Of a stretch of 64,000 nt of DNA, positions 53,028-60,728 are shown piece by piece. Position 1 is the first letter of the stretch. Each line of letters starts with the position of its first letter. Made by a program: the position numbers and the translations under genes. The notes under the pieces are model-generated. The model was not told where the DNA came from and did not search any database. It worked only from the letters and a program-made list of their open reading frames with translations. The DNA is from Bog-756 sp963813525 (GTDB taxonomy: Bacteria; Actinomycetota; Acidimicrobiia; Acidimicrobiales; RAAP-2), in assembly GCA_963813525.1 (NCBI GenBank), contig CAWEZI010000005.1, positions 248,001 to 312,000 on the forward strand, in the 5' to 3' direction.

Positions 53028-53072
53028 CTGATAAGCCTGAGGTCGCAAGTTCGATTTTTGATAGCCCCACCA
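53028..53072 (+). other. tRNA-Ile(GAU) 3' half, probable attachment-site remnant
   Basis: The 45 bases run from an anticodon loop CTGATAA (53028-53034, anticodon GAT) to the acceptor end TAGCCCC, A, CCA at 53072, with exact tRNA spacing. The T-loop is TTCGATT, but the T-stem has one mismatch. The sequence before 53028 cannot pair with the anticodon stem, so the 5' half is missing. Integrases often recombine in the anticodon loop, which would leave such a half. Confidence 0.68.
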
Positions 53073-53352
53073 GGTGACCCGGCAAATTTCGAGGAGCTCC
53101 CAAAACCGCACCGCCCTATAAATGCATGAGGCATGGCCACCAGCCGACGTTCGTCCCGTCTGACGCCAGATCTCCGGGTACTAGGGCACCGATCGATCCG
53201 ATTGAGGGGCACAGGGGCAAGCTGGTGCGGTCCTCGTCACGCCGCTTTGTCGGCGCTGGGGTGGGTAGAGGCGTGGCCATACCGACGAACGGGTCCAGGG
53301 GCAGCCCCCATGCCGTCCCGGCCTGTGTCTCAGGCCCTACACTGACGACGCT

Positions 53353-54189
53353 GTGGCGATAAGACCTGCTGACCTGCCCGAGTACGGCGACCCTCCGGTA
53401 GATGAGGTGGCCATCGCAATCCGATTTGGACCATTGGCCCGCTTCACGAATGCGCACACTGGTCTGTTCTGGCAGCGCCTCAGGGATGCATATCCAACTG
53501 TGCAAGACCAGGCGAGGATCGAGGCCCAGATCGAACCCCTCGTCAGCCCTACGCCTCCGGGAAACGTCATGAACTCGATCACGATTCAGCTCCCCGGGAT
53601 GGCGCCCAATCCATCTGCTCGGCTCTGGATGATCAGCGAGGACGACAGCTTCGTCGTCCAGGTCCAAAACGGCGCGTTTATACAGAATTGGCGCCGACGC
53701 GAAGAGCCGTATCCTCGATTTGAAGCCGTCCGGGATCTCTTTTGGTCGAACTACTCACAGTTCTTGTCCTTCTTGTCTGATGAAGGGTTGGGGGAGCCAG
53801 TGCCTCAGCAGCTTGAACTCACCTATGTGAACTGGATGGGCACGATGCCGGCCACAAGTTTCTTGCGAGCGGCAACCGAAGGAGCTGTCCAAGCGCCTTA
53901 CATTGTTCCGACGCCCGAAGATCAGATGTGGGGAGCAAGGTATTTTGTAAAAGATGGAGAGGAACCCGTCGGTCGCTTGACAGTGGAATGTGCGCTGGCC
54001 GTGCGTGGAGTTCAGCCTGCACCTGGACCCGGCTACCAATTGACATTGACCTTCCGATCCCCGGCCCAGAACCGCCTGACAGGAGACAGATTCTTGGACA
54101 CCCTTGAGATTGGCCGGTCCGTCATTGTCAATGCGTTTACCGAGCTGACTATTGAGAGCGCTCACAGAGAGTGGGACCGGAAACAGTGA
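53353..54189 (+). CDS. TIGR04255-like protein
   Basis: A 278-residue protein from a GTG at 53353. The start VDEVAIAIRFGPLARFTNAH, the middle LWMISEDDSFVVQVQNGAFI with QNWRR, and the end FLDTLEIGRSVIVNAFTELT with AHREWDR fit the TIGR04255 pattern, a sporadically distributed family often seen beside other unknown genes. No catalytic motif is visible. It overlaps or nearly abuts the next gene, suggesting a three-gene operon. Function is unknown; a role in defence is speculation. Confidence 0.7.
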   Translation: MAIRPADLPEYGDPPVDEVAIAIRFGPLARFTNAHTGLFWQRLRDAYPTVQDQARIEAQIEPLVSPTPPGNVMNSITIQLPGMAPNPSARLWMISEDDSFVVQVQNGAFIQNWRRREEPYPRFEAVRDLFWSNYSQFLSFLSDEGLGEPVPQQLELTYVNWMGTMPATSFLRAATEGAVQAPYIVPTPEDQMWGARYFVKDGEEPVGRLTVECALAVRGVQPAPGPGYQLTLTFRSPAQNRLTGDRFLDTLEIGRSVIVNAFTELTIESAHREWDRKQ

Positions 54190-54191
54190 CC

Positions 54192-54728
54192 ATGACGAAC
54201 ACCCTTACAGAAGGTTGCCCAATCCAAGGCTGGAGTGAGAGCAGCGCAAATCTGACGGATCGAGCAGCACCAGGAGAATTGATCGATGCTGTCATCGAGA
54301 TAGCGTCGCCGAGGCTTTGGGGCCCTCAGGGGATGAGCCGACTGGACGCGGGCATGACCGACATCACCGAGGGTCTCGATGTCGCTCCGATGTGGCTCAA
54401 GTACCTGACGATGCGACTGAACGAAATGGCCGGACGACGCGACGAGCTCGAGGGACTCCCTCCCGCGGATCCTGATGCCATCAGAGCAGCGCTCTTTTTC
54501 GCTCACCTTCACATGCCGAAGAAGATGTCTACGCCCTCAGTCGGAACGTCGCCCGACGGGGGTGTCGAGTTTTCTTGGCACGAGTCAGGGTGGGAGCTGG
54601 AGATTGAGATCGATACATCTGGAGAGTTTGTTTGGGCACGCAACCGAGACTCGGGGGAAACGTGGGAGGGATCGTTTCGGGACTTGGAGGACTTTGTTAC
54701 AGAATTGTGGGGGGTATTCTCCAGATAG
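54192..54728 (+). CDS. Hypothetical protein of the TIGR04255 triad, 178 residues
   Basis: ATG at 54192 lies two bases after the stop at 54189; a GTG at 54186 would give a GTGA overlap. The first half is helical (APGELIDAVIEIASPRLWGP) and the C-terminal 70 residues are strand-rich: VEFSWHESGWELEIEIDTSG and EFVWARNRDSGETWEGSF. No family is recognised. Tight spacing to the TIGR04255-like gene suggests a joint function. Confidence 0.68.
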   Translation: MTNTLTEGCPIQGWSESSANLTDRAAPGELIDAVIEIASPRLWGPQGMSRLDAGMTDITEGLDVAPMWLKYLTMRLNEMAGRRDELEGLPPADPDAIRAALFFAHLHMPKKMSTPSVGTSPDGGVEFSWHESGWELEIEIDTSGEFVWARNRDSGETWEGSFRDLEDFVTELWGVFSR

Positions 54729-54778
54729 TCCGATCGAGGTTGCCGTGGGGTTCGGGTAATCCCCAGCTATTGAGGCGG

Positions 54779-55204
54779 GTGATCGTCAGCGACGAATTTC
54801 TTTACTATGACGGGAATCTCTCGCGTTGGGTTCCGAAGCACAAGCCGCTTCGTTTCGACGCCGATGGTATGTCCACATTCGAGCGAGGTCTACTCGAAGC
54901 GAATAAGCATGGCTGTGAAGACGTAGCGACACTCGGAGGAACCAAATCGCAACCGGCCGTCGTGTTTCAAATTGGAGGCGATCAAATCACCAAAAGGGTG
55001 GCCCGAGCTGACAATGCGCATTGTCGGATCGAGCCGTCTCCCAATGACGTCACACCCATCGGCTACGCACACTGGTCGATCCAGCCACCAGAGGACGTCA
55101 CCCAAACTCATCGGCGCGAAATTCAGAGGGAGCTCGCCGAGAGGATGTCTCTTAAATTGGTACACGGGTCGGTGACACTTCCAAAACCCAACGACGTGCT
55201 TTGA
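54779..55204 (+). CDS. Hypothetical protein, third gene of the triad
   Basis: About 141 residues from a GTG at 54779; the frame is open from 54632 and a TTG at 54770 is also possible. RVIVSDEFLYYDGNLSRWVP, then DVATLGGTKSQPAVVFQIGG and RREIQRELAERMSLKLVHGS read as a real protein. No family is recognised. It follows the second triad gene by 50 bp. Confidence 0.6.
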   Translation: MIVSDEFLYYDGNLSRWVPKHKPLRFDADGMSTFERGLLEANKHGCEDVATLGGTKSQPAVVFQIGGDQITKRVARADNAHCRIEPSPNDVTPIGYAHWSIQPPEDVTQTHRREIQRELAERMSLKLVHGSVTLPKPNDVL

Positions 55205-55609
55205 GTGTCGAGTTCTATGGCTCTGCCCCAAAAAATGGTTGGGTTCTGCGATCCTGCATCCTGCCTCCGTGGCGGCAGTCCCAGGGCAGTGGGCCACTGT
55301 CAGGTAGCACCTGAATTCGGTCGAATCGATCCTGGCCTACAAACTGGCCTACAACTCGGGATCCACCTGATTCCGGTTGCTTCCAAGCGAATGGACGTGA
55401 CCAGGGACAACGCCCGATTGTTTCCGGTTGCCAACTGTCATTTCCGGTCCTTTTTCGCACTCGTAATGCGTAGGCATTCGACCCTCTGCAACCTTGAAAG
55501 CCCAGTCGCCATTGCCCGATAGTCTCGGTCGTGGTGAATGAGCAGCAGCGGCCGGTCGAATGTTGAATCTCGGGTTGACTCGGCACTGGCCGGTTAGCAT
55601 CCAAAGTGG
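55205..55609. other. 405-bp stretch carrying the right copy of the direct repeat
   Basis: No gene is called. Its main content is the 62-bp repeat at 55323-55384. Minus-strand open frames across both repeat copies share the peptide SRVVGQFVG, but neither has a good start, so I read this as repeat similarity and not a gene. Confidence 0.55.
55323..55384 (+). repeat. 62-bp direct repeat, right copy (pair at 18854-18915)
   Basis: See the left copy: 59 of 62 bases identical, same orientation. It lies between the TIGR04255-type triad and the next orphan gene. Confidence 0.85.
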
Positions 55610-56194
55610 ATGGCGAAGATGGACAATCCTGAGATAGCAGCACTGATTCCTCACCGACTTTGTACGACCAAGAGGGGAAAGTTCCCCGATGCAGACCTTC
55701 GGCCGTCCATCTTGCTTGCCGGTGAATGGCAGAAGGTCGGAGTTCGGGAAGTAAAGACTGACTTTCCGCCGTATTCGGATAATCGAAAGGATTGGATCCA
55801 AGTCAGTCGCATCCACGGCGTGCAGTCCGTAGCGAAGTTATGCGCTCATCGAGATATGGCGTCAGTTGTGACCCCAATTGTGGATCTGGCGGACTCTGCG
55901 GAGTGGATGGCACTAGAAGACTCGAGAGGCCAGGACTTTCATAGATGGCGTCCGCAGACTGCGGGCCTCCGCGGTGCAGCGGTCGGCGCATTCGGCGCAG
56001 TCCTATCGGGCGGCACCAAATCGTATTCGTTAAGCGGCGGTTACCTGCTTGGATCAGACGTGGCCACCAAGTTGGCCGCCGACTCCTGGGCCACAACTAC
56101 GGATGCAATGGCGGAGATTTGCAAAGCCATGGGACGATTCGAGCCAGCATTCCTACATCCGATCGAGCGACTGACAAGTCTCACATGGAAATGA
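55610..56194 (+). CDS. Hypothetical protein, 194 residues
   Basis: ATG at 55610 (a second ATG is at 55619). The sequence opens MDNPEIAALIPHRLCTTKRG, has GEWQKVGVREVKTDFPPYSD, and a Gly/Ser-rich C-terminal part LRGAAVGAFGAVLSGGTKSY with LSGGYLLGSDVATKLAADSW. No family is recognised. It stands alone, 10 kb inside the presumed island. Confidence 0.55.
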   Translation: MAKMDNPEIAALIPHRLCTTKRGKFPDADLRPSILLAGEWQKVGVREVKTDFPPYSDNRKDWIQVSRIHGVQSVAKLCAHRDMASVVTPIVDLADSAEWMALEDSRGQDFHRWRPQTAGLRGAAVGAFGAVLSGGTKSYSLSGGYLLGSDVATKLAADSWATTTDAMAEICKAMGRFEPAFLHPIERLTSLTWK

Positions 56195-56622
56195 TCCGGA
56201 CGCTCCTTCTTGACCATGTTCAACCGGAGATCTCAGCTCGCAACTCCCGCGGCGAAGACCCCTCTATGGTTCGCCTCGAGCGAAGCGACAGCCTGCAACG
56301 GTTCGTCTCGCGGGTCCCGAGGCCACAGGACCACTGTGGGAACTGCCACTCAGCCTTGCCCGTTCGGCAATCGATGCTGTCGTCATAAGTAAGGCTTGGT
56401 TTAGTATCGCCGTGTCAGTGTTACGAAGCTGACTAAGCGGAGACGCTGGAGGAGAATCAGCCTCGCCGGCTGCGTAGTGAGTGGGCACAGAGATGGTCGA
56501 TCAAAAGCGCGGAAAGAGGAGGCAGGTGGATCCGGTTCAGCGCGAGCACCCTGGCGGCGAACGTCCTCTCGATCCTCACAACGCTCGCCTCTCCGGTCGG
56601 CAATGCCCTTAAGAGGTGGCTA
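56195..56622. other. 428-bp stretch preceding the next gene
   Basis: No separate gene is called. From about 56433 the frame of the downstream gene is already open and reads SASTLAANVLSILTTLASPV and GNALKRW, which looks like real protein with a hydrophobic helix but has no ATG, GTG or TTG. Either the true start is unusual or a base is wrong. Confidence 0.5.
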
Positions 56623-57303
56623 TTGACGCGAAAGGTGCGCAAGGCGATCGAAAAGGTTACGAAAGTGTTTGTCGCAACCTTCCCGCAAGCTGAGGACGCG
56701 GTCTTTTCGTCGGCTACAGCAATCGCCGAGGAGCTCTCTCGACTTAGAGCTGGAAAACCCGTTGAGGCGCGTGCTCTTTCTGGCGCGTGGGTTGATCAGG
56801 GGTACTTCGACGAAGCGACTGCGCATCAACTGGCAGACGACTACGTGGGTCGGTTAAATGCCGCATTGCTGGCCATCGATGGGTTTCAGCAGCTCATGGT
56901 TGCTCACGCAACTCTCGCTGGTACCACAATTCTGGATGAGATTAATGAGCGAGAGCGAAGGAAAGTGGAGTCCGAGATAAATCGCGGATTTTTAAGGGCC
57001 GCGAACCTGTATTTCCGCTCTGGACGCGAGATGTTGAACGGGGATAATTTCAGCGCAGATGGGTCCAAATATGAGGCGGAGGGTCTTCTCGAAGAGAATG
57101 CGCTGATTCCGGACTGGCGCATCAAAGATAGGTTTAAGCACTTACGAGACGCCTTCAGAGATCTCGTTCAAAGTCGTTACGAACGATTCGTCGAAGCTCA
57201 CGAAGCTGGAGCCGACCCCACGGTCCTCGCCGAACTTCTCAATGAACTGAGGCTGGGAACTCAAGAGTTGATAGATCTCATTCACGCCAACTCAGGCGGC
57301 TAA
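56623..57303 (+). CDS. Helical hypothetical protein, possibly N-extended
   Basis: TTG at 56623 gives 226 residues; the likely true protein begins further upstream (see the preceding entry). It is almost entirely helical and charged: VRKAIEKVTKVFVATFPQAE, ELSRLRAGKPVEARALSGAW, then ILDEINERERRKVESEINRG and RIKDRFKHLRDAFRDLVQSR. No family is recognised. Its stop is three bases from the end of the convergent HTH gene. Confidence 0.62.
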   Translation: MTRKVRKAIEKVTKVFVATFPQAEDAVFSSATAIAEELSRLRAGKPVEARALSGAWVDQGYFDEATAHQLADDYVGRLNAALLAIDGFQQLMVAHATLAGTTILDEINERERRKVESEINRGFLRAANLYFRSGREMLNGDNFSADGSKYEAEGLLEENALIPDWRIKDRFKHLRDAFRDLVQSRYERFVEAHEAGADPTVLAELLNELRLGTQELIDLIHANSGG

Positions 57304-57306
57304 ACG

Positions 57307-57801
57307 TTAGTGAGTGCGCATCTCGGTCGCGTTTGCCGCCTCGACCGTCTCTTCTGCGGCGCCAACACGATCATCCCTCGACCGGTCGAGAGCAGCTTCG
57401 ATCTCATCATTCCGAGCCGCCCGGTAGTCGAGTACGTCGCGTAGTCGAATGCGGCGGTGACCGCCGGCGCCCGGCCCGACTCTCTGCACGGGAATGCGGA
57501 TCGTGTCGGAGTTGAGAAGTTGAACCAAGTAGGGGCGCGACATTCCCAAGAGGTCAGCGGCCTCCTGCGTTGTCAGCACGTCGTCGTACGGCCTTAGCGC
57601 TACAGCCGCATTCGCGGCCAAATGCGAAACGAGCCGGTACAAGCCCTCGCGAGCGGACGGCGGCAGCGTTATGGCGTCGGAGTCATCGCAGCGGATAGAA
57701 ACCTCGTTGGCCGAATCCAAGGCATCAGCCAGGTCCCTAAGTTCCTTGATTTCGTCATCTGCTGGCACAATGACTAGATCATCGGTAAGAGGTTCTTCCA
57801 C
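57307..57801 (-). CDS. HTH (excisionase/MerR-like) protein, antitoxin- or Xis-like
   Basis: A 164-residue protein, GTG at 57801. The first 70 residues are acidic; residues about 73-130 are a winged helix of the excisionase type: DVLTTQEAADLLGMSRPYLV, LLNSDTIRIPVQRVG, then GGHRRIRLRDVLDYRAARND. Proteins of this shape act as antitoxins for PIN-domain toxins or as excisionases; no PIN gene follows. A LexA-box-like palindrome is 115 bp upstream. The ATG-less start and family are fairly sure; the role is not. Confidence 0.78.
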   Translation of the reverse strand: MEEPLTDDLVIVPADDEIKELRDLADALDSANEVSIRCDDSDAITLPPSAREGLYRLVSHLAANAAVALRPYDDVLTTQEAADLLGMSRPYLVQLLNSDTIRIPVQRVGPGAGGHRRIRLRDVLDYRAARNDEIEAALDRSRDDRVGAAEETVEAANATEMRTH

Positions 57802-58179
57802 GGCCTACCCTCCAAGTTCGTCGCCCCTTAATCTTATCGCCTAATTCGCTAGAAACGCAACTATCGACACAACCGTTGCAATCGATACTACCGTACGCTG
57901 GCACTCGCTATGCTCCGAACATACGTTCGTTGAACGCGATCCCTTGCCTCTGGGTCAAGCAAAAAAGGGATTCCGGCGAGATGACGAACGATTCCAGTCG
58001 CCTCCACCTACCCACGGTCGCGTCCGTCAAGGGATTGTGAGCCACGAGCCGACGTGTTCAACCGGGATCCACGTTATTTAGTTCCCACGGCCGACGAAGG
58101 TGCTTGAGTCCCAGAACCCCCCCGATCGAGGTTCGATTTTGTCGGCTCGAACCAAACGTTCGCCAATCTGAACTCCGTA
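57802..58179. other. 378-bp intergenic region with a LexA-box-like site
   Basis: No gene is called. It lies between the leftward HTH gene and the 3' end of the leftward nuclease-like gene, so it should contain the promoter of the HTH gene. Confidence 0.55.
57916..57929 (-). promoter_or_regulatory. LexA-box-like palindrome
   Basis: CGAACATACGTTCG is a perfect CGAAC-N4-GTTCG inverted repeat, the core of the actinobacterial SOS box. It is 115 bp upstream of the HTH gene start. The outer positions (T and A in the full consensus) do not match. Confidence 0.55.
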
Positions 58180-59043
58180 CTATGAGTCCGTGGACCAGAC
58201 TTCGCCGCGCTCACCGAACCAAATGCGGGCGCCGCTCAACGCGTCTCGGAGCATCCAAGCGACGCTCTTCAAGCCGCCGACGGTTACGGTAACGGACGGC
58301 GCTGCGCTGGAGCCGACGGTCGCGGAGGCGGAGTGGAGGGTGGCGACCGGCTGGTGGTCCAGGATCAGGATCGCCGGGGGTTCGAACACACGTTGGACCC
58401 TGTGGAGTGCTCGTGGGGCCTCCAAGCTCCCAAGTTCACCATCCGTCAGTACGCGCTGCAGCGACAGCGGATCCTGATCCGAGCCTCGTTGCTGTAATTC
58501 GAGTGGCGCCCATGGGTCCCGATCTGCCCACGCTTCGGCGTCAAGCATCTCGACGACCTCGATCGCCAACTCCGTCACGACCGGGATCACGGGGTTAATC
58601 GTGATAACGACCGCTTCGAGGCGGTTCGCAAGGTCGGCGGTCGTGGGTAGGCGCAGCTCAAGAACGAGCAGGCCGTAGGTCTCGGCGATCCGCTTCGCTC
58701 CACGCTGGTAGCCAGTCGTAGTGACCATGATGCCCTCGACGGGGCGGTCACCGGATTGGACGTCGTCCACGACCGACCGGAAGGCGTGGAGGCTCCCCTG
58801 TTTGATGGGGTTCTTGTGGTCACGAGCTTCGAAGACGACCCGGTGCGGCTTGCCGACTGCATCGGTGAAGTCCCAGAGGACATCGATCTGGTTGGTGGTA
58901 GCCCGCCCAATAACATCGACATCGTGCTCCAGCCGGGTCGTCTCGACTCCCGCTCGCTTCGCCAAATGGCCCACAATGCTCTGGACAACCAGCTCGTACT
59001 CGTCGCCAGGGGCCGTCGGCACTTCAAGAGTATGACGACCCAC
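58180..59043 (-). CDS. Mrr-like restriction endonuclease-fold protein
   Basis: A 287-residue protein from GTG 59043; the longer frame to 59250 has no protein-like text. Residues about 14-90 show a PD-(D/E)xK-like core: GDEYELVVQSIVGHLAKRAG, D54 in NQIDVLWDF, and E72 in VVFEARDHKNPI, where EAR stands in the place of E-x-K with K77 close by; VEGIMVTTTGYQRGAKRIAE continues the Mrr-type pattern. The C-terminal half is strand-rich with VTVTVGGLKSVAWMLRD. It may cut DNA in a defence system. It is co-directional with the gene at 59193-60407 across a 150-bp gap. Confidence 0.72.
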   Translation of the reverse strand: MGRHTLEVPTAPGDEYELVVQSIVGHLAKRAGVETTRLEHDVDVIGRATTNQIDVLWDFTDAVGKPHRVVFEARDHKNPIKQGSLHAFRSVVDDVQSGDRPVEGIMVTTTGYQRGAKRIAETYGLLVLELRLPTTADLANRLEAVVITINPVIPVVTELAIEVVEMLDAEAWADRDPWAPLELQQRGSDQDPLSLQRVLTDGELGSLEAPRALHRVQRVFEPPAILILDHQPVATLHSASATVGSSAAPSVTVTVGGLKSVAWMLRDALSGARIWFGERGEVWSTDS

Positions 59044-59192
59044 TCCACCTTGTGCACTGGGACTACAAAGTCTCGACTCGTCCGTATGGCAATTGACCCT
59101 GCGATGGCACGCCACTACTAGTGCGAACTGGGAGCGCACCGGCGAACTCATGGGAGAAGTGGTAGTCAGACGAAAGGCAATAGCAGCCAAGT

Positions 59193-60407
59193 TCACCTGG
59201 CCAGCCGCTCCCGGACCTGGTCGATAAACGGCTCCGGAAGCGCTCCACACGCCGCGTCTCGTGCCCGTCGACCGTCGTCCCCAAGGTCGACGCCACCACG
59301 GATGAAGACGTAGTCATGGGAGCGGCCCGGCGCCGGAGCCGGCTCGGTGGCCACTCCCAATGTGACGAGAGAATCGACACCCAGGGCGTCACGAAGCTGG
59401 GTGTGCCGGGAGACGGTGAGTCCGTGGAGGCGTCTGGCCCGCTCCTCCCTCGCCGAGTCATCAGCGATGAAGACGAGGAGACCCGGAATATCGTTGTGCG
59501 GGAAAGCCAGCATGGCATCGTAACCGCCCTTCTCCCCGACAGCGGCGCACTTCTGCATGATCCGCTCGCCGATCCCTACACGCACGAACGGAGGGATCCG
59601 ATCTAGGAACTCGATGAGGTGGAGGTAATCGTCGACGTTCTCGACAGACGTGTATAGCGGATCCTGTTCGGCAGCTGCGGCGATCATGGCATCTACGACC
59701 ATGGCGAAGCGATGATCGGGATCGACTCCAAAGAAGACGTCGGGTCGCTCAGCCCATAGTCGATTCCACGCACCCGGGATTATCTCGAACGGCGTCGCTT
59801 TTGGCAGATCAGCTTCGGCAAGGTGCGAACTTGCGATTACGTCCCGTTCGGACCCAAAGGGCAGAGGCGGAAGGCCGGAGCGGGTCCGCCACGACGTATA
59901 TTTGACGACGGCCGATGTGCTCCAGAGTCGCTCGTGGATAGTAAGCCAGTCCTCCATTGGCAGAACCATCGTGGGCACGGAAGCGTCGGACGTGTCGGGC
60001 AAAAATCCATCGAGAATTGAATGCTCGACGACGACGATGCCGGAGATCTCATCGACGAGGTCGGGCTTCCAAGGGATGCGGAAACCACGCTCGGACAGGA
60101 GCGCAAGGCCCGGCGGAGGCGCTCTCAGCGTCCGGATAGTGCCGTTGATCTGACTCACCGCCTTCGTGATGTTCTTGGTGAGCCACCTGTCCCGGCGCTC
60201 GGGAGCCTCCGGTCCGACGTCGGGGTCACGTGACTTGACCGAGACGACCACGAGCTGGCGCCCGACCCAGAGGAGGGAGTCCCCGACCTCTCGTTGGCCC
60301 CCGCCCTTGGTGATGACCTCCGCTCGGAAGACGAAATCCGGGACGCCGGCACCAGCGGCGATCTCACGGACGACGCTCTCAACCCAGGTTCCGTAGCCAT
60401 GTGTCAC
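59193..60407 (-). CDS. Hypothetical protein with nuclease-like N-terminus
   Basis: A 404-residue protein; GTG 60407 (VTHGYGTWVESVVREIAAG). The N-terminal part has a possible PD-(D/E)xK core: VFRAEVITKGGGQREVGDSL with D43, then LVVVSVKSRDP with S-V-K (K58). The rest is unrecognised: ISGIVVVEHSILDGFLPDTS and FEIIPGAWNRLWAERPDVFF. The end (DQVRERLAR) is charged. It is divergent from the small-protein/TOPRIM pair, sharing a 177-bp promoter region. A defence role is inferred from motif and neighbours. Confidence 0.65.
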   Translation of the reverse strand: MTHGYGTWVESVVREIAAGAGVPDFVFRAEVITKGGGQREVGDSLLWVGRQLVVVSVKSRDPDVGPEAPERRDRWLTKNITKAVSQINGTIRTLRAPPPGLALLSERGFRIPWKPDLVDEISGIVVVEHSILDGFLPDTSDASVPTMVLPMEDWLTIHERLWSTSAVVKYTSWRTRSGLPPLPFGSERDVIASSHLAEADLPKATPFEIIPGAWNRLWAERPDVFFGVDPDHRFAMVVDAMIAAAAEQDPLYTSVENVDDYLHLIEFLDRIPPFVRVGIGERIMQKCAAVGEKGGYDAMLAFPHNDIPGLLVFIADDSAREERARRLHGLTVSRHTQLRDALGVDSLVTLGVATEPAPAPGRSHDYVFIRGGVDLGDDGRRARDAACGALPEPFIDQVRERLAR

Positions 60408-60584
60408 GGCAGACAGCCTATGGCGAACGGGTGTTCGATCCGATGACCGAACTTCGCTACTATTTTGGTCGATAGCTCGACCCGTGCGGGTCGGGCGACC
60501 CTCCCGGGGGGTCGCTGATGGTACGAGCAGGCCAAAGGCCCAGGGTCTCCCGTCGCTGAGATTCAGCGGAGGGAGGTGACCAAG
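60408..60584. promoter_or_regulatory. Divergent promoter region with two chained hairpins
   Basis: Perfect inverted repeats CGACCCG/CGGGTCG (60478-60484, 60487-60493) and GCGACCC/GGGTCGC (60495-60501, 60509-60515) lie in the presumed 5' leader of the small protein gene. Because segments 1 and 3, and 2 and 4, share sequence, alternative pairing (for example 2 with 3) is possible, as in attenuators. No T-run follows. Confidence 0.5.
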
Positions 60585-60728
60585 ATGGCCGAAACTAGCA
60601 AGGGGACCAAGTGGGTCCGTGTCGGCGGTTACAAGCGAGGCAACGGAACGCGTGTGCGCCCGCATGACCGCTCCACGCCAAGCACATCAAGAGGCGCCAA
60701 GCGCAGCCAGCCCAGGCGGTCGCGGTGA
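60585..60728 (+). CDS. Small basic protein, 47 residues
   Basis: ATG at 60585 follows GGAGGGAGGTGACCAAG. The peptide is MAETSKGTKWVRVGGYKRGN then GTRVRPHDRSTPS and an Arg/Ser/Gln tail. V-x-G-Y-x-R-x-x-G-T-x-V-x-x-H-x-R is a motif seen in many short or fused proteins of mobile elements, probably nucleic-acid or protein binding. Its stop overlaps the next start as GTGA, so the two are coupled. Confidence 0.7.
   Translation: MAETSKGTKWVRVGGYKRGNGTRVRPHDRSTPSTSRGAKRSQPRRSR

Larger units (their letters stand above)
52594..53352. other. 759-bp junction region with att-like sequences
   Basis: No gene is called. It holds a tandem CTGTCCTACGAAATGTCCTA segment (52901-52927) related to the 62-bp repeats, and a tRNA-Ile 3' half (53028-53072). 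This marks it as an integration junction between the metabolic region and the defence-like island. Confidence 0.6.

Noticed and set aside
53101..53350. Short frames just after the tRNA-Ile half
   Set aside because: Their peptides resemble typical spurious translations next to tRNA ends, with no start signal or family.
58151..58165. CGAACCAAACGTTCG as a second LexA box
   Set aside because: The spacer is five bases, not four, and it lies near the 3' end of a gene.
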